From Phymatolithon calcareum (lineage: Eukaryota; Rhodophyta; Florideophyceae; Hapalidiales), in NCBI GenBank assembly GCA_977006965.1, contig OZ345367.1, positions 1,736,001-1,800,000 of the forward strand: a stretch of DNA of 64,000 nt, written 5' to 3'. Both the position numbers and the translations under genes were made by a program. The notes beneath the pieces were generated by a model. That model saw only the letters and a list, made by a program, of their open reading frames with translations. It ran no database searches and had not been told where the DNA came from. The stretch's first letter is position 1. Each line of letters starts with the position of its first letter. This document shows positions 10,925-23,118 of this stretch, piece by piece.

Positions 10925-11536
10925 CGCCGTGCCCCTACACTTTTACTGGAGGAGAGCACATCCACCTCTAATGAGGCACTTTTCGCGGGATCCAGTGGTC
11001 AGAAGGGTAGTAGTGAGCTTCTCTTCCTCGGCGGCTCCGAATCATGTGGCATTTTGTCCTCGATCCCGACCTCTGACTTGCCGTCGACTATCGTGAATCC
11101 CTCCGAGTTGGACCCAGTTCAGGCTGAATCTCTACTGCTGGAAACAACTCGCAAGTTTGCCCCCATCGCTTGCCACGTTCCCGCGGCACGCATTCCCGGT
11201 GCACGTGGAAATCTAACAGACCGGGGTGGGCCGATAGACCCAGACCACGAGCCGTGCGTTGAGAAGACCTCATCTGTTTTCACTGCTATGCGGTGGGGCA
11301 CATTGCGCCCGAATGTTGGGAGTCAGACTTCCTCGTAATCGTAAACAATTTCGAACAGCTGACTGAAGAAGGTAAAAGGCGCGTGCCGACCTAGAGCTAT
11401 CATCGGTCGAAAGTCCGCTGCGAAACCGAGGCTACCCAGGCAATTGCGCCAACCCCTGTTTCGAAATCTAAGTGTGTGGGCCCCCTAACCGGGGAAGACC
11501 CAGCGAGCAATTTTCCCCCGTGCTCGAAAAAGAATT

Positions 11537-12241
11537 GTGGTGCTCAGAAGCCCGATCAAAGTACTTTCGCGCAACGACAGATCAGGCGGTGGGTTGTGTC
11601 GACCCTGGGTGCGACACAGAGCCCCACAAGCACCGGAGGCCATTTTTGTGATAGCGACGAAGAGGAATTACAAGGTCTACGCTTTTGTCGGGGAAGAAAA
11701 AAATAGCCCCGTCCGGAAGCTTGTTGTTCTGGACACCGGCACTGGACCCAATTTTGTCCGCAAGACCGAATTGTCGCCGGGCTTTCAACAGAAAGTTACC
11801 TCGGGAAATCCCCTTCCCGATATCCGGGATGCAAAGGGACGACCGCTACGCCTGAAAGGGACAATATTATTGACTGTCCAGTTGGGGCAATATTCTGTTC
11901 AGACAGAGTTTATTGTTTGCGAGCGCCTATCTGCGTCTGCGATACTAGGAGCATATTTTTGCGATCGCTTTGTGGAAGCAATCTTTCCCCGACTGAGGCA
12001 GATCGAAATGGCCGATGGCACGCGCATCCGTATCACACGGCGAGCACTGAAGCGACCACCTAGTGCCCCTCCACTTCCGATTGTGCAAGAGTATGACCGA
12101 CCTAAAGCTACGGGTAGCCAAGGCGACCACGCTGGCCCCCGAATCCCAAGCTTGGGTGATGGTGTCATCCGAGCGGGTGGGACTAGCAGTGCTAAAGCCC
12201 TTGTTGAAGCTGTATTCCGCGTACGGGATTTCGATCTCTAA
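11537..12241 (+). pseudogene. Gypsy aspartic protease
   Basis: Contains the catalytic triplet in VLDTGTGPNFV and the downstream hydrophobic-Gly motif SAILGAYFCDRF, spaced as in retropepsins. It would cleave the gag-pol polyprotein. The next part of pol overlaps in another frame at about 12063-12419. Confidence 0.8.
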
Positions 12242-12497
12242 TGGCGTGGCCACCCTATCACCCAAAGAGCCATTCTGGATTTTGATAGCGAATTTTTCGA
12301 AAATGGCACGCTCGCTGAAAAAGGGGCAAGTGGTGAGTACGGTCTTGCCGCATACGACAGAAGTGCTCAACAGCTCCGTGTCTGTTACAGAGGTTCTGGG
12401 ATTGATTCCGGATACCTAAGCCGGCATCTCGTTCCCCCGTGACACCCCAAACGGGGAGATACCAGCGCAGAATCGCGAACGTTTTGCGAGCTTAGAC

Positions 12498-13315
12498 TTG
12501 TCTCACGTAGCCGAAGATCACCGGGACGCTATTCGTGATCTCTTAATACGCTTTTCGCTAATGTGGAGCGGCGAGCTTGGCGAAATATCGGCGACCATGT
12601 ACCATGTTGGTCTGACTCTAGGAGCAAGACCGGTCGCCTCGCCGCCATACCGCGCAGGCCCTCGAGCCCGCCAGGTGGAACTGGCGGAAGCGGATCGCAT
12701 GCTGTTGAAAGGAGTGATTGAACCAGCGCAGTCCCCCTGGGCATGTCCGGTGGTTTGGTACCCAAATCAAACGGAAGTTTGCGCTTTTGCGTCGATTATC
12801 GCACGCTCAATGCATTGACCGTAAAGGATACGTATCCCATCCCGAGAATGGACGAGTGCATAGATTCACTAGGCACAGCAAAGGTATTCTCGAACCTGGA
12901 TTGTAACTCTGGCTACTGGCAGGTCTTGACTGCGGGAGACGACCGCGACAAAACAGCTTTTGTTTGCTACTCGGTCCTCTATCGTTTCACGAGAATGCTA
13001 TTTAGTCTGACGAACGCGCCCGCGACATTCCAACGTACGCTGGAGATTCTGCTTTCACAGTTTAAATGGAAAACATGTTTGGTCTACCCGGAGGACATTA
13101 TCATTTTTTCGGATGATACCGCGTCGCATTTCGACCACATGCGTACGGTGCTCACCATCCTGAAGGACGCCGGCGTATCGCTGAAGCTTGATAAATGCAA
13201 GTTTTTCACAGACACGGTTAGCTACCTTGGACATGTTATTCGGCCCGGCGAACTTTCGGTGGACACGACCCGCACGGCACCACTTGTGAAGCCCAGACTC
13301 CTTGGACACAGATAG
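12498..13315 (+). pseudogene. Gypsy reverse transcriptase, catalytically mutated
   Basis: Shows the gypsy RT blocks SPWACPVVW, SLRFCVDYRTLN, the DTYPIPR segment, SNLDCNSGYWQV and KTAFVCYSVLYRFTRM. The catalytic box reads YPED (13085-13096) where gypsy elements have YLDD, so one metal-binding Asp has become Glu. A frameshift lies near 12750-12818, where the frame 12498-12818 gives way to 12743-13315. Confidence 0.9.
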
Positions 13316-13335
13316 AGCAGAGTTCATTCCTCGGA

Positions 13336-13895
13336 TTGTGCAATGTATACCGCCGGTTCGTCCGTGACTTTGCCGAAATCGCAGCCCCGTTAAACAAACT
13401 GCTGAAAAAGGGCATGCCGACGAAGCTCGCTTCTTTTGATGACACCGAGCTGCACGCTTATCAGAAGCTAATTGACGTGGTCACCTCTCCCCCGGTGCTA
13501 GCTCTCCCGAAACCGAGATTTCCATATTCGTTGGATACCGATGCGAGTGCGAACATGGTAGGCGTCGCAGCCTTTCAACTGGACCACGGAGAGCGAATCC
13601 CAATTGGATTCTAGTCGCGTTCGCTCGTTCTGGCGGAGAAAAATTACTCGTATCGGAGCGAGAATTTTTAGCAGTCGTTTGGTCTTTGACGACATTGAGA
13701 CTCTATTTGCAGGAGGAAAAATTTATTGTGTATACCGATCACGCGGTGCTGCGATGGCTACTGGAAATCGCTGAACCTTCTGAACGACTTATGCGCTGGA
13801 GGTTACGCCTGTCGGAGTTTACATTCAGCGCTGTTTACAATAAATAGAAGGAAAACACGCAGGCCGACGCGCTTTCTCGTTTAAGCACGTTAGGC
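13336..13895 (+). pseudogene. Gypsy RT connection and RNase H
   Basis: NVYRRFVRDFAEIAAPL is the usual gypsy tether segment, followed by the RNase H start YSLDTDASANMVG. After a stop at 13612, another frame carries VYTDHAVLRWLL and ADALSRL, the last RNase H motifs. The domain order is intact but the frame is broken at least twice. Confidence 0.85.
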
Positions 13896-14139
13896 GCACC
13901 AGCGGCAGATTTGTTCGAAGAAGTACCCTGCTTCCACATGGATGAATTTTCACAAAATAATATCGACGCCGAGAGTGCCGAATATCACGGACTCCGGGAT
14001 GAGAACGAGATCGAAATGGATTCTCTGTTTGCCCTCTCGGATTACAACCCAACATGTGTTCAGCTTACCGCGGTGACTCAGGAAGAACTCCTGCGGGAGC
14101 AGCTGGCGGATCCGCTTTGTGCCAGCGTGCGGAAAAGCC

Positions 14140-15010
14140 TATAAGACGGAAACGACCTTCCATTCACACTGCATGAAGCTGGTAGGCTAATCCGTCTGGC
14201 GAGCGAGACGCCTCAACTGGTCGTTCTGGACTCGCTTCAAGGCAGAATACTGCATCTGAGCCATTACCCAACGATGTCCGGAAGGATTTCTTCTGTCCCT
14301 CTATGGCGACATACTGCTACGCGACCGCTCGAAACTGCCCCACTTGTGCTCGAAATCGCGTGAAGCTAAGGCAAAATGCAAAATGGATGAAGCTTTTTCC
14401 GGCAGCGAGACCTCTGGAGTTCGTTGGTATTGATATCTTATGGGAACTTATTAAGACACCAAGGGGAAATCGTTATCTACTTGTCATCACTGATCGGTTT
14501 TCGAAGCTCGTACGCAAGGTACCACTCGCACGTATCAACGCAGCGGACATCGCCAAGGCGTTAATGCATCATTGGGTGCTCGTTTACGGGCCACCTGCGT
14601 CATTGCTGTCTGAAAACGGAAAGCAGTTTACTTCCAAGTTCTTCCAGAATGTCTATGCAATTCTCGGCATCGAGATCTTATTCACCACGACCTACCAGCC
14701 CCCGAGCAACGCTCAGACGGAGCGTTTTAATCGGGCCATTCTCGCCGCTTTACGTCACTACGTGGCCAACCATCCCACCGATTGGGATTTGTTCTCGGAC
14801 GTGGTCACATACGCGTACAACACCCAGACGCACCGTGTAACAAAACTCTCGCCATTCGAGCTGGTATTTTCGAGGCCTCCTCCACCATTGGCTCTTGAGG
14901 CGCGCACGTCCATAAACAAGTCCGGCGATAGGGAGATGTTCCGGGCACTTGGTGAGCACGGCGTCAACAGAGATGCGGAAGGCACAAGAATTGTCCAAGA
15001 AAAATTTTGA
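14140..15010 (+). pseudogene. Gypsy integrase core
   Basis: A zinc-binding remnant NCPTCARN is followed by the core: FVGIDIL supplies the first Asp, LLSENGKQF holds Glu (14612-14614) where the second catalytic Asp belongs, and NAQTERFNRAI supplies the Glu. The D-to-E change would impair strand transfer. The following SPFELVFSRPP is the conserved end of the core. Confidence 0.9.
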
Positions 15011-15647
15011 CGCCCGCATTCGACCGACCGTTGACCGCATTTGACAAGGCACTTTTGTTTTTATGCCCCGGGAATCGGTTAGTACGCCGGATAGAAGGAA
15101 TCACAAACTGTCCCCAGTCGCTGATGGCCCGTACAAGGTAGTTTCGGTGCAAGATGATACCGTTGTACTTGAGCATGAACGAGTTTCCCGAGATTCGGTG
15201 GTGACCTCATCTGCACCCGAAGGCCACATTGTGACCAGCCGAGCATCAGAAAATTCGCCCGATCATCGGGAAGAGCAAATCAGGGCACGTGACGCCGGGC
15301 AGTCGCCAAGGCACACAATTTCGCCTGCCGGAGCCACGTCGAGTATATCGTCCCCCGCTCGGGGATTGGAAGATATACCGATCGTTGAGGGTGCCACGGC
15401 AACCGCGGGAGTCCGCATTCAAGCAGTAACAACTTCATCGGTTCCTCCTGAATCCGTGCCACGCCGACATTCTGCCCCGGAGAGTCCCTAGGTCACGCCA
15501 TCGAGTTCTGTTCGCAAGTCTCCCCGTCTTGCCGGGAAAAAACCCAGCTTCTGGGTTGGAAAAAAGAGGCCCCATCTGGGGACTTGAGCAGTAAAACAGT
15601 CCGTTTTAGCTCGGAAGTATCAATGACTCAAGCAGACATTCCCCCGC

Positions 15648-15935
15648 GTGCAATTTCTGAACTCATTGATACACCTAGTCGGTAGGATAGCTCCCCCCCG
15701 TGGAGGAGACGATGCTCGCACGGTCTTGCCACAGGAGCAGGTGATGAAGGATATTATCGGACATGGCGAGAGGGAAGACGGAAAACGGCTGTCTCGTGCG
15801 CGCTGGTGTGGCCCTGGAGCCGATACCACCTGGGAACCTACATCACATTTACCGCGCAGCAAGATCCGATCGTACTGCAAGCGGCGCCGAAGGTCTTTGC
15901 CGCCGGACATTGAAGACGCTCTGGTGGGTTACACA
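15648..15935 (+). pseudogene. Chromodomain at the end of pol
   Basis: RARWCGPGADTTWEP, then LPRSKIRSYCKRR, matches the core of chromodomains (VRW-GY...DTWEP...L...I..Y). In chromoviruses this domain tethers integration to modified histones. The preceding region 15063-15491 is a Ser/Pro-rich linker. Confidence 0.8.
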
Positions 15936-15988
15936 CCTAAATTCTATCAGATACTACAGAATGGAAGGCTTCCAAGCAATGGTGTCAT

Positions 15989-16633
15989 TTATTTCGCAGC
16001 TAGCAATTCGAGGCTAAGCACCCAATCTCTGAATGCGGCAATGACCGGCTCATTGGGCTCCACTTGGTGTACCGGCGGTGCCCGCGTCGGATTACGCTGT
16101 CGCAGATGCTCCAACGTCAGGATTTTGCATTCGAAGGGATCGTAGTACACGAAATCTCTTTGTAGGGCGTATTTAGTGCGCCCTCTGGAATAATCCAGGA
16201 CAGACATGCGACCCGGACGGAAGAACTGTGTCAACGGAACCGATTCCCAATCTTGGGACGAAATTTTCCAGAGCAGATGGCGTAACTCTGCTACGTTGTA
16301 ATGCCCGTTCAGCATATCGCTAAGGTCCAGGCGGTTGATGGCGGATATCAGATTATCGGGCAGCTTCCACAGCCTCCACCGGTCGTACGTCTCCCAAATC
16401 AGCCAGGCGGAGACATTGACTGCGAACTCCGTAACAACGACAGGCCAGAACGCCGACGCCGGGAAACTGTCCACGATCATGGCAGAGCGGTAGGCAAAGA
16501 CCGGACCGAGTAGCCCGTAAACTCTGTGGGGTACCTCTATAAAACTCCACCATACTGGAAGAGGAACAAACCTGCCCCCGAACTGGTCGTGCTCGAGATG
16601 GCCGACTTCAACACAATGCCTCGGGATGAAATA
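15989..16633 (-). CDS. Antisense ORF in the 3' region of the gypsy element
   Basis: The minus strand is open for 215 codons; the first Met inside is at 16480, giving 163 residues. Composition is protein-like: about eight Trp, regular hydrophobic stretches (FWPVVVTEFAVNVSAWLIW) and few low-complexity runs. It lies between the chromodomain and the polypurine tract, antisense to the element. No family is recognised. It could be a captured gene, an element-encoded antisense protein or chance. Confidence 0.4.
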   Translation of the reverse strand, partial: YFIPRHCVEVGHLEHDQFGGRFVPLPVWWSFIEVPHRVYGLLGPVFAYRSAMIVDSFPASAFWPVVVTEFAVNVSAWLIWETYDRWRLWKLPDNLISAINRLDLSDMLNGHYNVAELRHLLWKISSQDWESVPLTQFFRPGRMSVLDYSRGRTKYALQRDFVYYDPFECKILTLEHLRQRNPTRAPPVHQVEPNEPVIAAFRDWVLSLELLAAK

Positions 16634-17154
16634 TCATTCACGTACGTTGACATAAGGCGCAAGTTACCTAAACCGTGCGGCAGAAACCAGGGAGCGGTAC
16701 AGCTCAGGTGACGCGGTTGGTGTCGTTCTACTCAGTTCTGCCCATGTCGCGGACCCTTCGGGGACTTCGCGAGTGTCGTTAGCTGTCTTACCGGGAACAA
16801 ACCCGAGATTTTCGTCCATCCTGGACCCCATGCACGGCAAAAAAATTGTTCAATGACGAGCGTGCGGTCGCCTCGGATTCTGGAAGAGGAAAAGTGTGCC
16901 AGAAATGTCCGCACGTTTGCCGCCGGCACCAGAGGTGGATGGCGGACATTGTGGAAAACGTTCCAGGCACTATTTTCCGGTTTTTTGGCCTGATTTCGGG
17001 GGTTCTCCCGCGGAGCGTGGTCAATTACTCCCGTCCCGTAATCAGGACTGTATTCAAGGATTCAGGACGATCCGCGGTGTAGCAAGGGCCTTTGTCCCGA
17101 TCCCGGGAGCTTAATATGGTTCCTCATATAATATGAGGCTCATCGTGTTCGCCA

Positions 17155-17170
17155 TTTGAGGAGGGGGCCG
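17155..17170 (+). other. Polypurine tract of the gypsy element
   Basis: TTTGAGGAGGGGGCCG directly precedes the right terminal repeat, the position of the plus-strand primer in LTR elements. Confidence 0.6.
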
Positions 17171-17480
17171 TCTGCTGCAATGCTCCGTCTGTCAGTTTCC
17201 TTTTATTCTTCCCCCTTTCTGTAAGCAGTCTTCTGTATGCTACTGAGCCTTATAGTCGTAGTGCCCGCCAGTTCCGAGGAGGAACCAAGGAGGTTTTGGG
17301 CACTGTGATTCCGGTTCCGACGTTACCTGTTCCTGAGTCCAGGTCAGTTCGTCGCCATTACCGTTACACTTCCCAAACCGACCGTTAAAAGCCCTACCTT
17401 TCGCTTTTGCTTGTTTCTCTTCCCTTGTCTTTCCCTCCTTATCGTCCCTCGTCCTGTCCAGACCCCAATACCATCGCACG
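17171..17480 (+). repeat. 3' LTR, or its first 310 bp
   Basis: Matches 7924-8233 until both end at CCATCGCACG. Beyond 17480 there is no similarity to the sequence after 8233. Confidence 0.75.
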
Positions 17481-18282
17481 AATCTAGGACGAAAATCGCT
17501 GATATCATCTAAGTCATCTCGCCGATCAGAAGCTTGGCTTCGCTTGCTATCAGGCTGATACTGCACTACGTCATCTCGCTCATTGGAGAAAGTTTGGCTA
17601 AGTCGATATCGGGAAACTTCATTTACGAACAAGGCTGAACCTGTATACCTGCTGGTATATACAACCCAGATGAGTTCGGTCGCATCACGGATAATTCATG
17701 AGTGCAAAGTGACATCCTGGGCTTTCTGAGAAGGGGTATCTTCGAGAGAGTGGCGAAGAAACGGTATCCGAGACTGGAAGTGTTGTGCGAAGAGATGTTT
17801 TGAGCCAATGAGGAAAATAGCGTGTAGACAGGAGGGGAAGAAGAAGTGGACTCTGTGGTAGAGCATGATGACTATTTAGTGTCTAGAAATTTGCTATGTC
17901 GGGGCTCCGCGGTTTATAATGTGATAGTACTTGTGACGATGCTGATTCGCCGTGCGCGGTGATGTAGAGATGGGCGCCACCAAGCGCAGAGTTTGTGGTC
18001 GATTTTACAGACTGCACTGAAGTGCGTTTAATGGTGTATTGTCAGCCGGTGAAAACATATTTATTCTTGCAGTGATTCTAATGTCTGCTTTCTGATAAAC
18101 AGTTAAGACGATTGCGTTTCATGGGATCTCATGAATGAAACTCGCCGGCGTAAAACTTGCTTGCTCTCTCGCAGAATGCCGAATGCTTACATAATTAATC
18201 GATCCTGTGGGCCGTTTTTCTCGACATGTAGGGAATCAAAAAGGTGATGGGGAACGGGTATGCTAGTTGTGTTTGTTCTCAT
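17481..18282. other. No recognisable gene
   Basis: Only short unsupported frames; a TATA-like GGTATATACAACC lies at about 17652. Confidence 0.4.
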
Positions 18283-18618
18283 TCATACAAATCTGTTCGC
18301 AAAGCTGATGAGGCTCAAACGGTGACCAATAGGGCGATCAGATACTTCGCCACGCAAGAGACCTGGACAGTGTTCCTTGGATCTCTTGTTTACGTCTACA
18401 CCTTCTGATCTATTCGTGCAATGAATAGCACCATCTGATCTACGTACACACGAAATAGCATTCGACTGCAACGGCACGCCTTTTCCCTCCTTCAAAATAA
18501 TGTTAGTAGAACCGGAGTAGACGAGTGGTCGTCCAATGCGATTTAATTCTGCCATATGTCTTTTTATGCTTACGGGAGACGCAAGAGAGCTTGTTTCAAT
18601 CATCTTCAGGTGACCCAA
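18283..18618 (-). pseudogene. R1-like protein remnant, copy C
   Basis: The 111-codon frame contains IETSSLASPVS followed by RP and SGS, matching DETSSLASRVS, then RP and SGS in R1 copy B at about 30700-30800. It shows that the R1 protein family is dispersed. The remainder does not align convincingly. Confidence 0.45.
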
Positions 18619-20386
18619 AGAAGTCGTTCGTTAAGCTCATCGAGAACGAATCTTGTTCCGAAGAGTAGTCCGTGACGTCACCAACGTCTTCTGTTGAACT
18701 TTTATGTTTGCTGTAGTTGACTTCGCTCGAAGAAGCTACCTTCATTGCAACATATCTTTGCTTATATCCTCTCGTGTCTAGGCGTATTTTCTTTCTTTCC
18801 GCGCACTAGACATAAAACAACTGCAAGTAAGATCAAAGAACAATACAAGAGCGTCGCTTGCATGGCGCTCGCCTCTTTATTTCACTTTCGAGTCAAGTTG
18901 AAAACATCGCACTCTTGGAGCAAAACGAGTTTGTAAATTTATCCTTCATTGCCACTACAACCATTTCCTGACCGTCTTTTTGGGGATAATTACTGTATGA
19001 ATAACTTCCCGAGGAGCGGGACCTTAGTATAATACGGGGGTGGAGCACTTCGGCGAGGTTTCTGAGAAGAGCCCTGAGACCCTACAGCGCAACCTCACAC
19101 TACCGCAACTCAACTGAGAGACCGAGGACGAAACAATGCAGGCGATGGACAGACTATTAGAATTAGAGAATATAATGACGGAAGAAATGATAGTGTGATG
19201 CGATATTCTTAGACAATGCGAAAGTTGTACACGGGAAGCTGCTCTGGTGTCGGCGAACTCTGGCGTTGAGGGCTTCTAAAATAAAAACTCACAATTTCCC
19301 CCAGTACAATACGGGTTTAAGCAAAATACTGTAAGAATGTGCCATGTCTGGCCATTGCCGCTCGTATCGGTCATACTCGCTTTCACTCGCATCCGCCACA
19401 ATCTCACTCCGATTTATATACTGCTCTCATCTCCACATCTCACTTCTCTCAAGAAGAAGACCGCATCCCGACATCTGCTCTCCACACAAAACCCCGACAC
19501 CGTCAACATCAACCGTTCTAGCTACACACAGAGCTACCTCAACCTAGAAAAACATTAAATGGGACCTGCACGACACCAACTTCACGTGCAGGGTACCAGC
19601 TCTGGACTTCTTGCCTATATGCGCGCGCGAGGTCCACAACTCCTTAAGATGGAATGCTCTGATCTCTCCCGCAGTTCAGGCATTACATTCTTACAACACT
19701 GTAATTAGCCCGGACCCCTTGAGCAACTCGGACACCTTACGAAATACATTTATATGTATTAAAATACATATTAATGTATTGCGTATCTAGTGTCTATTTG
19801 ACAGAAATTTTACTTCAATTGAGGGGCACCTACCCTCAATTGAGGGAATGAGATTCATTTAACTTTTTGGGTTTAGCGAAATGGAGCTTTTGGGTTCCGA
19901 TTGAGTCCTAGTGTTGCGCCAGAAGTGTTTCCCCAAGCGTCAGCAGATGCGTTGGTAAAACTATAATAAAAATTTCCTCTTCTTCTTCTTCTTCTTTAAC
20001 TTTTTGGGCACGAAAGTTGCTGGCTATCGGGCACACCAAAAGCGTCAAGCTCATGTATGGCTTCAACATGCTCAGCGAAAGTTCCTACCAGTAGAAGTGC
20101 GACAAATGCATATTGCACGGTCAAGGCATAGATAGGGAAATACTGGATTTAATATTCACCGCCTGAGAAATGACGTCCGAATAAAAAAATTCGAGATTGG
20201 GAAAACTTCGAATAGATTATTCACGTTATGCTAGGAGGGAGAATAAATCTGAATTATTCAGCCTATTAAATGAAGAGCACATAGTGTTTGTCTTCTTGGC
20301 TTTGCAAACTCTGCAGTTGTTTTGCACATCATGTATTCATCGTGACATACGCAGTCTTCCTTTTCCTTCTCATTGGAGTTAAGTGG
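18619..20386. other. Intergenic or unassigned repeat sequence
   Basis: No supported gene. Visible details are a short CTT microsatellite near 19977-19999 and a hairpin at 19821-19853 with TCAATTGAGGG arms around a 7-nt loop. Confidence 0.4.
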
Positions 20387-21116
20387 GTTCCAACACCGCT
20401 CCCGGAGGCAAATGTACTTTCTGGTGTGACTGAACGTCGACGAGTAATACCCGACTCAAATGAGTTATCGATGAGTTGCTCTGCCAACACTTCATAAAAC
20501 CTTCACTTGGCAATGTGCTGCTGGCACTCTGGATGGGCACCAGAGAATAATAGCCAGTTTACAGCAACGCAAGCTACCAGAAGAGTTTGATGACCGTTAT
20601 GAACTATAGGCGCAATTGTTGAATATCTGCAGATTCAACAATCGCAAAGTATGAATCCGGATATACAATGCGCCTTATGCCGGAGAATCCGGTAACAGGA
20701 TGGCACAGAGCTGCTTTACCGTGGCCGTCTCGTCTTCGGAATCTCTTTTCTTCTCGTCTTCTGCAGTTGCCACCAATTCGAGATGTAGCATTATCCCACT
20801 TCATCCAACCACCGAGTTCTGTACCTCGCAACCGTCCTCCGGCTTACGGTAAATGGCGATAAAGTGAGGTATCTCAGTTTCAATCCAGTGACTTCCGATG
20901 CCATACCAATGAGATAAGAATCATCCGCGCAAACAAGGTCCAACGGAGACACAGTGCGCTTTATGTAGTCATTTATGGTATGGACAGATCGTGAACGAGC
21001 GACCATCGGTACTGCGCATGGGACATATTGCCTTTTCACTTGATTGCACGGTGAATGAAATCCGTCGGAGATATTCGGCGAACGACATCCCAGTTTTTGA
21101 AATAGAAGTAGCTGGG

Positions 21117-22106
21117 CAGGGTTCGTCCCAATTCGATTTTTCGTTATTGCTTCCAACTGAACAATTAGGCAAGCAATTGCAATAGGATATCTCTCACGCA
21201 ATAGAAGTTGCAATTGAGGTAAATCGCGCAATACTTATTGCAATTGAGGTACATTCTCACAATAATTACTGCAATTACTGCAATTAAGGATTCTGCGAGA
21301 AAGGTTAGGGGCAACACAGTTTTTCTACTTCGATCTAAAGGTCACTCAATCCTTCGTCCTGCTCGTCTCCTTGGAGCCCCTCTTGAACGCGGTTGGTAAC
21401 TACTTTCGCAATCGCGGACTTGACGTCCTGTTCGATCTAAAATGCCTTATAACCTACCGAAACCCTAAACCTAACTCTGTTGTGCGACGGCGCGGATTCT
21501 CCGAGAGCAAGCATCATACATGATTGACATTCTGCATCTCTCCCTTATGGCACCTTACAATACATGACAAATCCCTCAAACTTTTGTTCTTTCCTGCAGA
21601 TATCGTCATTCAACCGACGACCCTGACGATACAACTTGTTCAACGTTGAGAGATACGAAACCTTCCTGATGCTTCGGTGATGACATGTCACCGAACATAG
21701 AAGTACGCTTGCACATCTTGGCCATTGCCCTGGTTCGTAACTCCTCCTCCGATGTTGTAAACCACAAGGACTGCCACGCAAAATCTACCCTCCAGCAGCC
21801 AGAAAACAAAAAAGGGATATGTGTATCACGAGCCACCCAAACTGGACCTCGGTGTGGCGAGTGACTTCGACTGAATGAATGCACACAGTTGCAACCTTTC
21901 TTCCTGTCGAAGCTGTGAATCACCGCTCCAATTTGAGTTGCAGTTTGGAACTATGCTCCAGTTACAATTGCAATTCGAAACTCTGCTCTAATTACAGTTG
22001 CAATAGCGAAAACTCCTGCAATAAATATGGGGAGTTTAAACTCAAACTGCAATATTATATATAATATTGCAATTAATTGCAATTAACTGAAATAAAATTT
22101 ATCCCT
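21117..22106. mobile_element. hAT-type non-autonomous element in the piggyBac-like copy
   Basis: Begins CAGGGTTCGTCC and ends TTATCCCTG. TTGCAAT-type words are dense at both subterminal ends (about 21168-21295 and 21935-22090). The corresponding unoccupied site is in copy P2 at about 53334-53342. The flanking 8-bp duplication is diverged (about 5-6 of 8 matching), implying an old insertion. Interior frames (for example 21606-21923) are not recognisable as transposase. Confidence 0.75.
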
Positions 22107-22435
22107 GGAGCAGGAAGATACTTGTTCGGCCTGGTAGACGTCCATAAATCGCTCTCAGCGCCGAACCAAACCCTCGCCATGCGGACGAGTATTCCGCAAA
22201 ACGTAGGCAGCTCTGTCACGATAGTCTCATTTGGTCCTATTCTTTTCAGCTTCGAGGACGTCCAAACAGCACGTTTTCGCTCGTGAACTTGAGGAAACAT
22301 TGTCATGGAGCAATCCTTCTTTGCATGGAGTCCAATAGCACCATTTTCGGATAAGAAATATCCATTTGGAGTGCGAGCTCTCCAGAACTGAGAGGGAACC
22401 CATCCTCCAATCTGACATTGAAATTGCCGCTTGTA

Positions 22436-23118
22436 TCATGGCACCCCATGAGCAATAGTACTCGGCTCGCGGCCGGGCGTGATGACATCAAGTTCCTCCT
22501 GTGATGTTTGGTCCCAAGAGCCTTGCACGACATAGGCGAAAAAAGCTCGGAAGAGGGCGTTTAGAGCTTCTGAAGGTTGTATCGATGCTTTTCTACCCTT
22601 CTGGGGATCTTCTGAGTGCGACTGAAGAAGATAAACCGGTGCTTCGCGATAAAGCTTGGCGAAGATGAGTACTGTAAGCAGGCCTGGGCGGTAGAGCGCT
22701 TTGCCGGTGTGGCTCGGTTCGAGCTCGTGAGCTTCTGTAATACCATCGTCATTGCTCCTTGCCTTGACGTTGAAAATACTGACAGTCTTAAGGTTTGTCT
22801 TTATCAAAGCATGCCGAACTATGACCCTTTTCACGCGACGTAAAATGCTCGCAGGACCGTTGATTTCGTCCACGAGTACCTCCTGAACAGTACCGCTCAT
22901 ATGTTTTGACTTGCAAAAGGCTCCATATAGTCTACAGCACTGTGCGAGACCGATAACAGATGCTGCCTTGATGTGCACGGATGTGCAAACCACTCGGCGC
23001 GAGTCTTTTTCTCGTGGCATGGAAGGTTTGGTACTTCTGTGTGACCAGCATATTTTCGTTGCTAGCGTCGAACGAAGCGTAGTTGGGACACTACTCAAAC
23101 AGAAGACAAGTCCGGCTT
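22436..23118 (-). pseudogene. PiggyBac-like transposase, N-terminal part
   Basis: The minus frame is open to the LINE boundary at 23118. It contains RRVKRVIVRHA, SIFNVKARSNDDGITEAHELE and YRPGLLTVLIFAKL, all shared with the copies at 47660 and 52750. The function is inferred only from the downstream DDE-like part of the same element. Confidence 0.5.

Larger units (their letters stand above)
7924..17480 (+). mobile_element. Ty3/gypsy chromovirus, decayed
   Basis: Direct repeats of about 310 bp at 7924-8233 and 17171-17480 enclose gag-like frames, protease, RT, RNase H, integrase and a chromodomain in gypsy order. A polypurine tract lies just before the right repeat. The chromodomain at the end of pol places it among the chromoviruses. 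Stops and frameshifts separate the domains, and both RT and integrase have lost catalytic residues, so this copy is dead. No clear target duplication is visible. Confidence 0.9.
20390..23118 (-). mobile_element. PiggyBac-like DNA transposon remnant, copy P1
   Basis: The minus strand carries a long decayed coding region shared with the plus-strand copy at 52640-53900 and, for its 5' part, with 47660-47990. Shared blocks include GLLTVLI, AESDLWTSTRPNKYLPAP, PLDLVCADD and, in the other copy, an LICVDE box. LW-x-T-x-RP-x-x-Y-x-PAP followed by a C-x-D(E) box recalls the DDE_Tnp_1_7 (PiggyBac-type) transposases. A hAT element interrupts it at 21117-22106. The ends were not determined. Confidence 0.55.

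Noticed and set aside
17240-17632. 130-codon minus-strand ORF
   Set aside because: It runs antisense through the 3' terminal repeat of the gypsy element and has low-complexity charged composition.
21168-22090. A CRISPR-like or minisatellite array of TTGCAAT words
   Set aside because: Spacing is irregular, both orientations occur and the clusters sit just inside transposon termini, which fits subterminal binding repeats.
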